The notes under the pieces: model-generated
The model's database searches: none
The model's input: the letters and a program-made list of their open reading frames with translations, nothing else
Told to the model about the DNA's origin: nothing
Source of the DNA: Rufibacter sediminis
GTDB taxonomy: Bacteria > Bacteroidota > Bacteroidia > Cytophagales > Hymenobacteraceae
Assembly: GCF_014269285.1 (NCBI RefSeq)
Contig: NZ_JACOAF010000058.1
Location: 5,269-69,268, forward strand
Direction of reading: 5' to 3'
Length of the DNA stretch: 64,000 nt
Part shown: in pieces, positions 44,264 through 51,797 of the stretch
How the letters are laid out: the number at the start of each line of letters is the position of its first letter
Position numbering within the stretch: the first letter of the stretch is position 1
Program-made: the position numbers and the translations under genes

Positions 44264-44341
44264 ATGAAAGCCAGAACCAAATGGTTTGTCTTCGGGGCCG
44301 TGTTAATGGCGCTGTTGCTGAAGTCTGACAAAGCGAGGTAG
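44264..44341 (+). CDS. possible 25-residue membrane peptide
   Basis: A short frame starting 3 nt after the M48 stop: a basic start (MKARTK), a hydrophobic stretch (WFVFGAVLMALLL) and a charged end (KSDKAR). The position and membrane-like composition suggest a small translated peptide co-expressed with the protease, but a random frame of this size is also possible. Confidence 0.35.
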   Translation: MKARTKWFVFGAVLMALLLKSDKAR

Positions 44342-44393
44342 TAGCTTTGGTATCACGTATCGTGTATCAAGTAGCACGAGGAATAATTCTTTG

Positions 44394-44434
44394 AACAGAA
44401 CGGCCTCCTTCTCTATGAAGGAGGCCGTTCTGTT
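44394..44434 (+). terminator. terminator of the M48 gene
   Basis: A perfect 18-bp stem AACAGAACGGCCTCCTTC/GAAGGAGGCCGTTCTGTT with a T4 run; palindrome copy 15 begins inside the T run. Confidence 0.88.
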
Positions 44435-44468
44435 TTGGGGCTGTTTTGACGAAAAGGGGATGAAAACG
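44430..44468. repeat. intergenic palindrome family, copy 15
   Basis: CTGTTTTGGGGCTGTTTTGA with right arm AAAAGGGGATGAAAACG; it overlaps the 3-prime end of the terminator. Confidence 0.6.
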
Positions 44469-44537
44469 GATTGTCTTTTCAGAGGTATGGGGCAATCCCT
44501 TGTTGTTGCCCCTGCGTTTGCCACCGCAGTTTTGGTT

Positions 44538-44561
44538 GTTGGTGAGAACACCAACAACGGC
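44538..44561. repeat. 24-nt repeat, copy B
   Basis: Identical with 34584-34607. The flanks differ. Confidence 0.8.
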
Positions 44562-44724
44562 ATAGACGGCATAGGTTGACCAGTTTAACAGTCTTGATCT
44601 CAATACCTGCAAATGTACTGTAGAGACAAGGCATGCCTTGTCTCCCTCTATGGCGCGGAAGTTCCTTCCGTGACTTACCAAGATTCCTTTAGGCACGGAA
44701 GTAACTTCCGCACCATGGAAGGCT

Positions 44725-44768
44725 AAAACAGAGAGGCCTCTTTCAAACGAAAGAGGCCTCTCTGTTTT
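44725..44768 (-). terminator. terminator of the exonuclease/mpl operon
   Basis: A perfect 20-bp stem (44725-44744 with 44749-44768) with loop AAAC; on the minus strand it ends in TTTT. Confidence 0.88.
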
Positions 44769-44799
44769 AGGACTGTTTCTAAGAAATCAGCCCTGAAAC
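44762..44799. repeat. intergenic palindrome family, copy 16
   Basis: CTGTTTTAGGACTGTTTCTA with right arm GAAATCAGCCCTGAAAC; it overlaps the terminator's outer arm. Confidence 0.65.
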
Positions 44800-44844
44800 T
44801 CTTGTCTAAGTCGTGCTACTTGATACGCGCTACTTGCTACTAAA

Positions 44845-45666
44845 CTACAGTTTCAAAGCTGTTTGCTGCAAAGCGCCCCTGAGCTTAATGCGGGTCAATA
44901 CTTTCTTGGTGTAGAGCGGGAAATCGCCTTTCATCATCCAGTCATAGTAGCTGGGTTCTTTCTTCAGGACATCTTCCACGGCTACGTTTTTGTGCTTCCC
45001 GAAATTAAAGACTTCCACACCGTTGCTGTTATACACGATGCGGCCCGCTAAATCGGCGGTTTTCTGGAAGGTAAACTTGTGCAGCGCCTGCATGTCATTC
45101 TGCACCGGGAAAATGGCCTGATCCTCGGCGCCAGGCAAAGGCACCTGTTCGTACATCTCCACCTGTGATTTCAGGATTTCGTAGGTGGCAATGGTATCCG
45201 CCTCCGCGGAGTGGGCGTTCTCCAGCGGTTTGTTGCAGTAGAACTTGTAAGCCGCCGAAAGCGTGCGCTGCTCCATCATGTGGAAGATGCGGCACGCATC
45301 CACAATGGAACGGTTCTCAATGTCAAAGTCAATGTCTACGCGCAGAAACTCCTCGGCCAGCAACGGAATATCAAACTTGATGAGGTTGAATCCGCCTAGG
45401 TCACAGCCTTTCAGAAACTCATCCAATGACCTCGCCAGTTTGGCAAACGTAGGGCAATCGGCCACGTCATCGTCGTAGATCTTGTGGATCATGCTGGACT
45501 CGATGGGAATGGGAATGGTGGGGTTGACGCGGGTAGTCTTGAGGATTTCCTCGCCGTTGGGCATCACCTTCAACATACTGATCTCCACGATGCGGTCGCG
45601 GCAAATGTCCACTCCCGTGGTTTCCAGGTCAAAGAAGACGATGGGTTTGCGCAGATGTAATTTCAT
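44845..45666 (-). CDS. DnaQ-like 3'-5' exonuclease
   Basis: A 273-residue protein with an N-terminal DEDDh exonuclease domain (about 8-175). ExoI is FFDLETTGVD (Asp13, Glu15). ExoII lies in the GGFNLIKFDIPLLAEE region. ExoIII His and Asp are in AHSAEADTIATYEIL. The C-terminal part (about 200-273; NFGKHKNVAVEDVLKKEPSYYDWMMKGDFP) matches the small domain often attached to such exonucleases. It may act in repair or proofreading independently of the polymerase. It begins 10 nt after the mpl gene, in the same operon. Confidence 0.87.
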   Translation of the reverse strand: MKLHLRKPIVFFDLETTGVDICRDRIVEISMLKVMPNGEEILKTTRVNPTIPIPIESSMIHKIYDDDVADCPTFAKLARSLDEFLKGCDLGGFNLIKFDIPLLAEEFLRVDIDFDIENRSIVDACRIFHMMEQRTLSAAYKFYCNKPLENAHSAEADTIATYEILKSQVEMYEQVPLPGAEDQAIFPVQNDMQALHKFTFQKTADLAGRIVYNSNGVEVFNFGKHKNVAVEDVLKKEPSYYDWMMKGDFPLYTKKVLTRIKLRGALQQTALKL

Positions 45667-45676
45667 TGACGAGGTT

Positions 45677-47059
45677 TTAGGAAGCGGTGATGGTATCGGC
45701 TAGCTGCTGCAGGTCCAGGTTCCCGAAGGTGCCAGACGTCATCATGAGCAGGTTTTTGTCTTTCCAGTTGTTGTTGAGTAAAAACTCTTTCAACGCCTGA
45801 TTATCAGTATACACTTCAATGGAATCATCGCCGAAGGCCGCTTTCAGATCCTGGGGATCTAACGGGGGCATGCGCTTGTGCTCCAGGGTATGTGGATTGA
45901 AGTACACAATCTTGACATCGGGGGCCAGGAACGTGCCGTTGTATTGCGGCAGAAAATCTTTGTTCAGGCTACTGAAGGTGTGCAGCTCCAGACAGGCAAT
46001 CAATTTACGATCAGGGAATTGCTTCTTCAGGGCCTCTGACGTGGCTTTCAGTTTAGACGGGGCGTGCGCGAAATCTTTGTAGACCAGCGTGTGCTCGTTC
46101 TCGCCGATTTTCTCCAGACGGCGGGCCGCGCCTTTGAAGGTCGCCAGCGCCTCATAGAACGCCTGGCCTTTTATGCCAATCTGCTTGCAGACTTCCTTGG
46201 CCGCACTGATATTTCTTAAGTTGTGCTCCCCGAATAGCTGAATTTCTACATCGTCCTTCTTCGTTTTGAGCATGGTTTTCCCATTCTTCTTGATTTTGTG
46301 CTCGTGGATGGTGTAGCCAATGTAGTTTACGTCAGAGTTGTTGGGCACGCACACTTCCTGCACTTGCTCATCGTCCTGGTTGTAAATGAGGGTACCAGCC
46401 TTTGGCGTCATGTCCACGAAGATGCGGAACTGCTCGCGGTAATTTTCTTCGGTGGGGAACACGTTGATGTGGTCCCAGCTGATGCCGCTGATGACGCCAA
46501 TGTGGTGGTGGTACTTATGGATTTTGGGTACGCGCTGGATAGGCGAGGAGAGATACTCATCGCCTTCAATCACAATGATAGGCGCATCCTCGGTGAGTTT
46601 CACCATCAGGTCAAAGCCTTCCAACTGGGCACCCACCGCGTAGTCAAACTTACGGTTGTGGTATTGGAGCACGTGCAGGATGATGGACGTAATGGACGTC
46701 TTGCCGTGGCTGCCCGCAATGACAATGCGCTGCTTGTTCTTGGACTGCTCGTAGATGAACTCCGGGAAGGAGAAAATTGGGATGTTGTGTTCCTGCGCGT
46801 AGAGCAGCTCAGGGTTATCCGGGCGGGCGTGCATGCCCACAATCACGGCATCGGGGGTGGAATGAAGCTTTTCGGGGAACCAGCCTTCGGCTTCGGGGAG
46901 CAACCCTTCGGCGGCCAGGCGGCCTTTGGCTGGTTCAAAAATCTCATCGTCTGAGCCTGTTACTTTCAGGCCTTTCCGGTGCAATGCCAGGGCGAGGTTA
47001 TGCATAATGCTACCTCCAATGGCAATCATGTGAATGTGTTGATACGCCTCTGTACTCAT
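45677..47059 (-). CDS. mpl: UDP-N-acetylmuramate:L-Ala-gamma-D-Glu-meso-DAP ligase Mpl
   Basis: A 460-residue Mur ligase family enzyme. Rossmann-like start (IHMIAIGGSIMHNLALALHRKG), ATP P-loop GSHGKTSITSIILHVL (about residue 120), the metal-binding glutamate in IEGDEYLSS and the nucleotide motif YHHHIGVISGISWDH are visible. Mpl joins recovered murein tripeptide to UDP-MurNAc in peptidoglycan recycling, in contrast to MurC, which adds only alanine. The serine in GSHGKT and the overall motif spacing match Mpl better than MurC. It is the first gene of the operon; the candidate origin region lies directly upstream. Confidence 0.88.
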   Translation of the reverse strand: MSTEAYQHIHMIAIGGSIMHNLALALHRKGLKVTGSDDEIFEPAKGRLAAEGLLPEAEGWFPEKLHSTPDAVIVGMHARPDNPELLYAQEHNIPIFSFPEFIYEQSKNKQRIVIAGSHGKTSITSIILHVLQYHNRKFDYAVGAQLEGFDLMVKLTEDAPIIVIEGDEYLSSPIQRVPKIHKYHHHIGVISGISWDHINVFPTEENYREQFRIFVDMTPKAGTLIYNQDDEQVQEVCVPNNSDVNYIGYTIHEHKIKKNGKTMLKTKKDDVEIQLFGEHNLRNISAAKEVCKQIGIKGQAFYEALATFKGAARRLEKIGENEHTLVYKDFAHAPSKLKATSEALKKQFPDRKLIACLELHTFSSLNKDFLPQYNGTFLAPDVKIVYFNPHTLEHKRMPPLDPQDLKAAFGDDSIEVYTDNQALKEFLLNNNWKDKNLLMMTSGTFGNLDLQQLADTITAS

Positions 47060-47079
47060 GTAGTCTCAATCAAAGAGAG

Positions 47080-47087
47080 CAAATGTA
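47080..47087 (-). promoter_or_regulatory. promoter element of mpl
   Basis: A perfect TACATTTG on the minus strand, 21 nt before the ATG. The closest TTG is 26 nt upstream, so the -33 element is weak or unusual. Confidence 0.4.
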
Positions 47088-47129
47088 GTGATTTTAGGAT
47101 ACGACCTTCTACGCAAGTGTCAACGGATT

Positions 47130-47160
47130 TGTGGATATCTCCCAGGAAAATTGTGGATTA
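47130..47160 (+). other. DnaA-box-like pair 1
   Basis: TGTGGATAT at 47130-47138 and TGTGGATTA at 47152-47160, starts 22 nt apart. Each differs by a base or two from TGTGGATAA, the complement of the classical DnaA box TTATCCACA. Confidence 0.5.
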
Positions 47161-47221
47161 CTCTCAAAAGCTTCCCTAAAAAATGGCCGGAATGGCCCTT
47201 GATCAGGAAAGAATTTCATCT

Positions 47222-47258
47222 GATTTTAGCCTGTTTTCTGGAAAAAGGGCTCAGAACG
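47222..47258. repeat. intergenic palindrome family, copy 17
   Basis: GATTTTAGCCTGTTTTCTGG with right arm AAAAAGGGCTCAGAACGG; located between the two DnaA-box-like pairs. Confidence 0.5.
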
Positions 47259-47453
47259 GAATGCCGTTGCAAGGTGATTTTTAACCAGCAGATTCTTCCT
47301 CCAAAAATCTGTTACCTCCTAAGCAGCAAGTAGTATCTTGCGTAAGCGCACAGTCAGGAAAAAATTCTTCGAAATTATTTAAGTCCGGGAGGGGGCTGGA
47401 TTCAAGGTGAGAATCAGGGGAATAGACGGGACGCTGAAATGGAACAGCCCGAG

Positions 47454-47483
47454 TGTGGATATGTAGGCTTTTTTTGTGGATTA
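47454..47483 (+). other. DnaA-box-like pair 2, directly upstream of dnaB
   Basis: TGTGGATAT at 47454-47462 and TGTGGATTA at 47475-47483, starts 21 nt apart, in the same order and orientation as pair 1. The second box lies at the place of a -33 element for the dnaB promoter. Confidence 0.5.
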
Positions 47484-47502
47484 CCTGAGGCGCGAACTTG
47501 CT

Positions 47503-47510
47503 TACATTTG
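47503..47510 (+). promoter_or_regulatory. promoter element of dnaB
   Basis: A perfect TACATTTG ending 5 nt before the ATG at 47516. If used, the transcript would start at or next to the start codon, so dnaB would be leaderless or start at the ATG at 47525. Confidence 0.4.
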
Positions 47511-47515
47511 CTTTT

Positions 47516-49090
47516 ATGGAGGAGATGAAATTAAAAGCGACGCGAGGTAAGGCTGCCTGGAACCCCAAGCAGACCGTATCTCCAGGAATGGGAAAGCTTC
47601 CGCCGCAGGCGTTGGAGCTGGAAGAAGCGGTATTGGGTGCGCTCATGTTGGAGAAAGACGCCCTTACGGCAGTTATTGACTTATTAAAACCCCAAAGTTT
47701 TTACAAAGACGCGCACCAGCGCATTTTCAAAGCGATTCTGGCCCTGTTTGACAAATCTGAGCCGATCGATATTTTAACGGTTACCCAGGAACTGCGCGAG
47801 CAGGGCGAACTGGAGTTTGTGGGCGGTCCCTTTTACGTGACCCAACTCACCACCCGCATCAACTCGGCGGCTAACATTGAGTTTCACGCCCGTATCATCA
47901 CCGAGGCCGCCATCAAGCGCGACCTCATCAGTATTTCCTCTGAGGTACTGGGCCGCGCCTACGAAGACACCACCGACGTTTTCGACCTGTTGGACTCCAC
48001 CGAGGCCAAGCTGTTTGAGGTGTCTGAAAGCAACATCCGAAAGAACTTTGATGACATGCAGTCTTTGATGCACAAAGCCATCAAGGAACTGGAAGCCAAG
48101 AAAAGCCAGAAAGAAGGCTTAACCGGGGTGCCCAGTGGTTTCAATGCCCTGGACCGCGTGACCTCCGGCTGGCAACCTTCTGACTTAGTGATTCTGGCCG
48201 CGCGTCCCGCCATGGGAAAGACGGCGTTCGTGGTTTCGGCCATGCGGAACGCCGCTGTGGACTTCAACAAAGGCGTGGCGATCTTCTCGCTGGAGATGTC
48301 CTCCATTCAGTTGGTCAACCGTCTTATTTCAGCGGAGGCTGAGCTGGAAGGGGAGAAGATCAAGAAAGGAAACCTGGCCGATTACGAGTGGGCACAGCTG
48401 AACCACAAGATCTCCCGCCTGAGCCAGGCGCCTATTTTCATTGACGATACCCCCGGTCTGTCCATCCGGGAGCTCCGCACCAAGTGCCGTCGTCTCAAAG
48501 CGCAGCATGATATTCAGATGATTATCATTGACTACCTGCAGCTCATGAGCGGGAACACCGACGGCAAAGGCGGCGGTAACCGGGAGCAGGAAATCGCGTC
48601 CATCTCGCGGGCTTTGAAGCAGTTGGCCAAGGAACTGAACGTGCCGGTAATCGCGCTCTCGCAGTTGAGCCGGGCCGTGGAAACCCGAGGTGGCGACAAG
48701 AAACCAATGCTCTCTGACTTACGTGAATCTGGTTCCATTGAGCAGGATGCCGACATGGTGGTCTTCCTGTACCGTCCGGAATACTACGGGATCACCGAGG
48801 ATGAGATGGGGAACCCGACGTTGGGCGTGGGGGAAGTGATCATCGCCAAACACCGGAACGGTGAGGTAGGCAGCGTTTTCCTTAAGTTCATCGGTAAGTT
48901 CACCAAATTCGGTAACCTGGAAGACGGCTTCGGGGGAGGTGGCAGCATAGACAGCGGCGGCGGATTCCCAACCTCAGACTTTGACGGACCACCGTCGGGC
49001 GGAGGTCCCAGCACCATCCGGTTAGGCAGCAAAATGAACGACGGCGGCGGATTCCCGGCTTCGTCCTTTGATGATGCGCCTCCGTTCTAA
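47516..49090 (+). CDS. dnaB: replicative DNA helicase DnaB
   Basis: A 524-residue replicative helicase. The N-terminal DnaB domain (about 25-130, LPPQALELEEAVLGALMLEK) and the RecA-like ATPase domain (about 195-470) are complete. Walker A is RPAMGKTAF, Walker B IIIDYLQLMSG, and there are the QLSRAVETRG and DLRESGSIEQDADMV motifs. It unwinds DNA ahead of the replisome after loading at the origin. The C-terminal tail is Gly/Ser-rich (FGGGGSIDSGGGF). The ATG at 47516 was chosen over a TTG at 47498; the ATG at 47525 is also possible. It is the first rightward gene after the long leftward block, with DnaA-box-like pairs upstream. Confidence 0.96.
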   Translation: MEEMKLKATRGKAAWNPKQTVSPGMGKLPPQALELEEAVLGALMLEKDALTAVIDLLKPQSFYKDAHQRIFKAILALFDKSEPIDILTVTQELREQGELEFVGGPFYVTQLTTRINSAANIEFHARIITEAAIKRDLISISSEVLGRAYEDTTDVFDLLDSTEAKLFEVSESNIRKNFDDMQSLMHKAIKELEAKKSQKEGLTGVPSGFNALDRVTSGWQPSDLVILAARPAMGKTAFVVSAMRNAAVDFNKGVAIFSLEMSSIQLVNRLISAEAELEGEKIKKGNLADYEWAQLNHKISRLSQAPIFIDDTPGLSIRELRTKCRRLKAQHDIQMIIIDYLQLMSGNTDGKGGGNREQEIASISRALKQLAKELNVPVIALSQLSRAVETRGGDKKPMLSDLRESGSIEQDADMVVFLYRPEYYGITEDEMGNPTLGVGEVIIAKHRNGEVGSVFLKFIGKFTKFGNLEDGFGGGGSIDSGGGFPTSDFDGPPSGGGPSTIRLGSKMNDGGGFPASSFDDAPPF

Positions 49091-49109
49091 TTCAGTTGAC
49101 ATAACTATT

Positions 49110-49147
49110 AACAAAGGCCACTTCCTGAACAGAAGTGGCCTTTGTTT
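49110..49147 (+). terminator. terminator of dnaB
   Basis: A perfect 15-bp stem AACAAAGGCCACTTC/GAAGTGGCCTTTGTT with a T5 run; palindrome copy 18 starts inside the T run. Confidence 0.9.
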
Positions 49148-49179
49148 TTAAGCCTGTTTTAGAAAAACGAGCTAAAAAC
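49144..49179. repeat. intergenic palindrome family, copy 18
   Basis: GTTTTTAAGCCTGTTTTAG with right arm AAAAACGAGCTAAAAAC. Confidence 0.6.
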
Positions 49180-49247
49180 CGGGAGGCGTTTACCGTTCTG
49201 GCAAGATCTTCCTTACCTTAAGGCCACTTCTCCTACATAAATAGGCA

Positions 49248-49814
49248 ATGGCAAAAAATTACCGCAATTGGGCGCTAAGTGTTGTCGTGACGCTGGTCAC
49301 CTTTACCGGCTGTTACTTTCTGGGCCGGCATTTTGGCTTTTCATCATTTGTCTTCAGCTGGGTATTGAATTTTGCGCTGATGAGTTGGATCACCATGGTC
49401 ATCGCGCTGCTGAATCCTGCATTTGAATCTGATTATTTCACCCCGAAGCCGTTTGAGCGAGATGGGAAGGTATACACCTACGCCGGAGTTCACCTCTACC
49501 GGAAACTGCTGGTGTGGGTAGGCTGGGAGAAACTGAACAAGGCCACTAACCCCGTGAAGAAAGATGTCACAGCCCTGCATACCTGTGAACGAAGTTCAAG
49601 GAAATCAGAAGCCGGCCATGTGATGATTGCCTTGGTGGTGTTTGCCGTGGCGGCTGTGTTTACTCCTTCCTTAGGAGAAGCTAAATGGCTGATTTTGTTG
49701 AATGTCCTCTTCAATATTTTCCCCGTGATGGTGCAGCGATACAACCGTCCTAGGTACCTGAGGGTACTTTCTGTGATGCAAAGGAAGAGGGCAGCCCAAC
49801 CTTTCATCCATTAG
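49248..49814 (+). CDS. CrtO-like acyltransferase family membrane protein
   Basis: A 188-residue membrane protein with about four segments (about 8-27, 30-55, 120-140, 143-165). The motifs RKLLVWVGWEKLN, RSSRKSEAGH and NIFPVMVQRYNRPRYLRVL match the family of glycosyl-4,4'-diaponeurosporenoate acyltransferase (CrtO of Staphylococcus), which shares the VQRYNRPR ending. In Staphylococcus it acylates the sugar of staphyloxanthin; here a fatty acid could be added to another glycolipid or carotenoid. No carotenoid genes are seen nearby, so the substrate is open. It is monocistronic, between dnaB and a methyltransferase gene. Confidence 0.65.
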   Translation: MAKNYRNWALSVVVTLVTFTGCYFLGRHFGFSSFVFSWVLNFALMSWITMVIALLNPAFESDYFTPKPFERDGKVYTYAGVHLYRKLLVWVGWEKLNKATNPVKKDVTALHTCERSSRKSEAGHVMIALVVFAVAAVFTPSLGEAKWLILLNVLFNIFPVMVQRYNRPRYLRVLSVMQRKRAAQPFIH

Positions 49815-49846
49815 AAAGATAGAGTTACAACATACTAATTGCTTAA

Positions 49847-49884
49847 GGTTTTAAGCGTAGTTTTAGGAAAACAGCCTTAAAACG
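49847..49884. repeat. intergenic palindrome family, copy 19
   Basis: GGTTTTAAGCGTAGTTTTAG with right arm AAAACAGCCTTAAAACG. Confidence 0.65.
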
Positions 49885-49977
49885 ACCGATGGTGCCAAGT
49901 GTATTCCTCCCTTTTCATAGCTAACATAAAAACAGTTGGGTTTCTACGAGAGCCGTTTGCCCAGTCCTTTCCCTAAA

Positions 49978-50763
49978 ATGAACAAGATCACAAAAGTTGC
50001 CCAAGTCCTGAGAAAGAGAGGTTTGCTGGGGACGCTGAAATTGGTGAAAAACCGGCTGCGGGGCCGAAGGATAAAGAACTACCGGGTTTATCAGGAGCTA
50101 CTCCAGCAGAAAGCCGGGATAGAGATTGGCGGGCCCAGCGGTTTCTTTTCCCGCGAAGTACCGGTGTATGACGTGGTGAAATCTTTGGACGGGGTAAATT
50201 TCAGTTCGTCTACCGTGTGGGAGGGGGAACTGACGGAAGGGCCTACCTACACCTACGGCCAGGGCAGAACGGGGCACCAGTTTATCTGTGACGCGGTGAA
50301 CCTGGAACGAATCCAGACGGGTACGTATGACTTCGTGTTGTCCTGCAACAACCTGGAGCATATCGCTAACCCTCTGAAAGCATTGACCGAATGGTTGCGC
50401 ATCCTGAAGCCAGAGGGAATGCTGCTGTTGGTGCTCCCTTTCAAGGAAAGCAACTTCGACCACCAGCGGAGCTATACCACCATGGCGCATCTGCTGGACG
50501 ATTTCCGGAACAACACCTCCGAGGAAGATTTGGCCCACCTGCCGGAGATACTGGAACTGCACGATCTTTCTATGGACGCGCCAGCCGGTGATTTCGAGAA
50601 CTTCCGGAAACGCTCGCTGGCCAACTTCCAGAACCGATGCCTGCACCACCACGTGTTCAGCTTAGATCTGCTGGAGGAGATTTTCCACTTCCTGCAAGTA
50701 GAAGTGATTGCCAAAGACAGCACCGACACTGACTTAATCATCCTAGGCCGTAAAACCAGCTAA
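49978..50763 (+). CDS. SAM-dependent methyltransferase-like protein
   Basis: A 261-residue class I methyltransferase-like protein. The usual glycine-rich motif I is only partly clear (GIEIGGPSGFF). The later motifs are recognisable: DFVLSCNNLEHIANPLKALTEWLRILKPEGMLLLVLPF (motifs IV-VI, with the H-x-x-x-P block). This pattern is common in sugar-modifying and O-antigen methyltransferases. The ATG at 49978 was preferred over an in-frame start at 49936 because it leads directly into the basic helix MNKITKVAQVLRKRG. The neighbours give no clear pathway. Confidence 0.75.
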   Translation: MNKITKVAQVLRKRGLLGTLKLVKNRLRGRRIKNYRVYQELLQQKAGIEIGGPSGFFSREVPVYDVVKSLDGVNFSSSTVWEGELTEGPTYTYGQGRTGHQFICDAVNLERIQTGTYDFVLSCNNLEHIANPLKALTEWLRILKPEGMLLLVLPFKESNFDHQRSYTTMAHLLDDFRNNTSEEDLAHLPEILELHDLSMDAPAGDFENFRKRSLANFQNRCLHHHVFSLDLLEEIFHFLQVEVIAKDSTDTDLIILGRKTS

Positions 50764-50810
50764 GAACTTGAGGAAGCACATTTCAGGCAGCGTTCTTATG
50801 ACCTACCGGC

Positions 50811-50850
50811 GCGGTTTGGCGGTACTTTCAGAAAAACAGCCCTGAAACGC
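50811..50850. repeat. intergenic palindrome family, copy 20
   Basis: GCGGTTTGGCGGTACTTTCA with right arm AAAAACAGCCCTGAAACGC. Confidence 0.6.
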
Positions 50851-50969
50851 TTTCCTCCCAGAACTGATGCCAATAACCGTTCTTCCTTTCCAGAGAGCTG
50901 AAATATCGGCCATCCAAGTAAGATTCCCGTAAGGGAGGCGCGTTTCCGGGAGCGTGGGGTTCTGATCTC

Positions 50970-51007
50970 CGTTTTAAGGCTCTTTTTAAGAAATCAGCGG
51001 GAAAACA
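50970..51007. repeat. intergenic palindrome family, copy 21
   Basis: CGTTTTAAGGCTCTTTTTAA with right arm GAAATCAGCGGGAAAAC; degenerate. Confidence 0.5.
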
Positions 51008-51126
51008 ACTTCTGGGGTAGAGCGTTTCTGAAGAATGAACGTATAGAACCGGGCCGTAAACCAAGTTATTTCCGTTTGTGCGTCAGTTGTGGTAAGTTCG
51101 TGGAAGTGTTGGCTTAGTTTTATCCA

Positions 51127-51576
51127 ATGAATACGTTTCAATTAAAAAGAGGCATCCTCCGGATGGAAGGGGACCGGATTTTCATCAGTGGGAACCAGGC
51201 CAGGTATGTGAAAGTGCTGTATCTTATCGCCTCCATCGGGTGGAGTGTCTTTTTCTCGGTTCAGGCCCAGAAGCATTATAAAACCTATCTGATTACCCTA
51301 CAGCTCTACCAACTGCTTTTCACGCTCCTGTCCTCGGCCATGGTGCTGTTCTGGCTGTACGTGGGGTATGCGCGGGGCATCAAGGATGCCGGCCGAGATG
51401 AAATTGACGTGAAGGAAATCGTGAAAGCCCAGAAAAAGCTGCGCGCTTCTGATGAGGTGCCCATGATTACCCTTTTCCTGGAGAACAACCGCCGCCGAAC
51501 CCTGGAGTTTAACCACCTGGATGATCTTCACTTCGCCGACTCTCTGGCCGGGCGGGGCGTGCTCATTGTAGAATAG
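51127..51576 (+). CDS. two-span membrane protein of unknown function
   Basis: A 149-residue protein with two membrane segments (about 24-45, VLYLIASIGWSVFFSVQ, and about 57-80, LLFTLLSSAMVLFWLYVGY). A short basic-acidic linker leads to a C-terminal cytosolic part (DEIDVKEIVKAQKKLRASDEVPMITLFLENNRRRTLEFNHL). I do not recognise the family. The soluble part resembles a small beta-sheet domain. Between two palindrome-bearing spacers; no close neighbour suggests a role. Confidence 0.65.
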   Translation: MNTFQLKRGILRMEGDRIFISGNQARYVKVLYLIASIGWSVFFSVQAQKHYKTYLITLQLYQLLFTLLSSAMVLFWLYVGYARGIKDAGRDEIDVKEIVKAQKKLRASDEVPMITLFLENNRRRTLEFNHLDDLHFADSLAGRGVLIVE

Positions 51577-51617
51577 CAAAATAAGGAACCACCCGGCACC
51601 GTTTCAAAGAAGAAAGC

Positions 51618-51655
51618 CGTTTATAGGCCGTTTACGGGAAAAGCGCTTCAAAACA
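51618..51655. repeat. intergenic palindrome family, copy 22
   Basis: CGTTTATAGGCCGTTTACG with right arm GAAAAGCGCTTCAAAAC; degenerate. Confidence 0.5.
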
Positions 51656-51797
51656 GCCCCAGCATCGAGAGCGGCAATTAACTTTCTGCGGATGATTCTA
51701 ATTGCCCCGATGGATCATAACAGGTAGGCTTCAGCGGGGAAAACGCTTCCGGAGGAGCTTATCTGTTGGAAATATCTGGGCCGGAGAAAATGACACT

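Larger units (their letters stand above)
44342..44844. other. repeat-rich spacer between convergent genes
   Basis: It is bounded by a 19-nt inverted repeat (44361-44379 and 44811-44829, one mismatch). Inside are two strong terminators, two palindrome-family copies, the 24-nt repeat B (44538-44561), a perfect 22-nt palindrome GAGACAAGGC-AT-GCCTTGTCTC (44621-44642) and an imperfect 22-bp inverted repeat (44651-44672 with 44694-44715). No gene is seen. Confidence 0.7.
50764..51126. other. spacer with two palindrome-family copies
   Basis: About 360 nt without a recognised gene; a minus-strand frame across it has no family motif and covers the palindromes. No clear promoter or terminator other than the palindromes. 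Confidence 0.4.

Noticed and set aside
50828-51064. 78-codon minus-strand frame in the spacer after the methyltransferase gene
   Set aside because: It has no motif and spans two palindrome-family copies.
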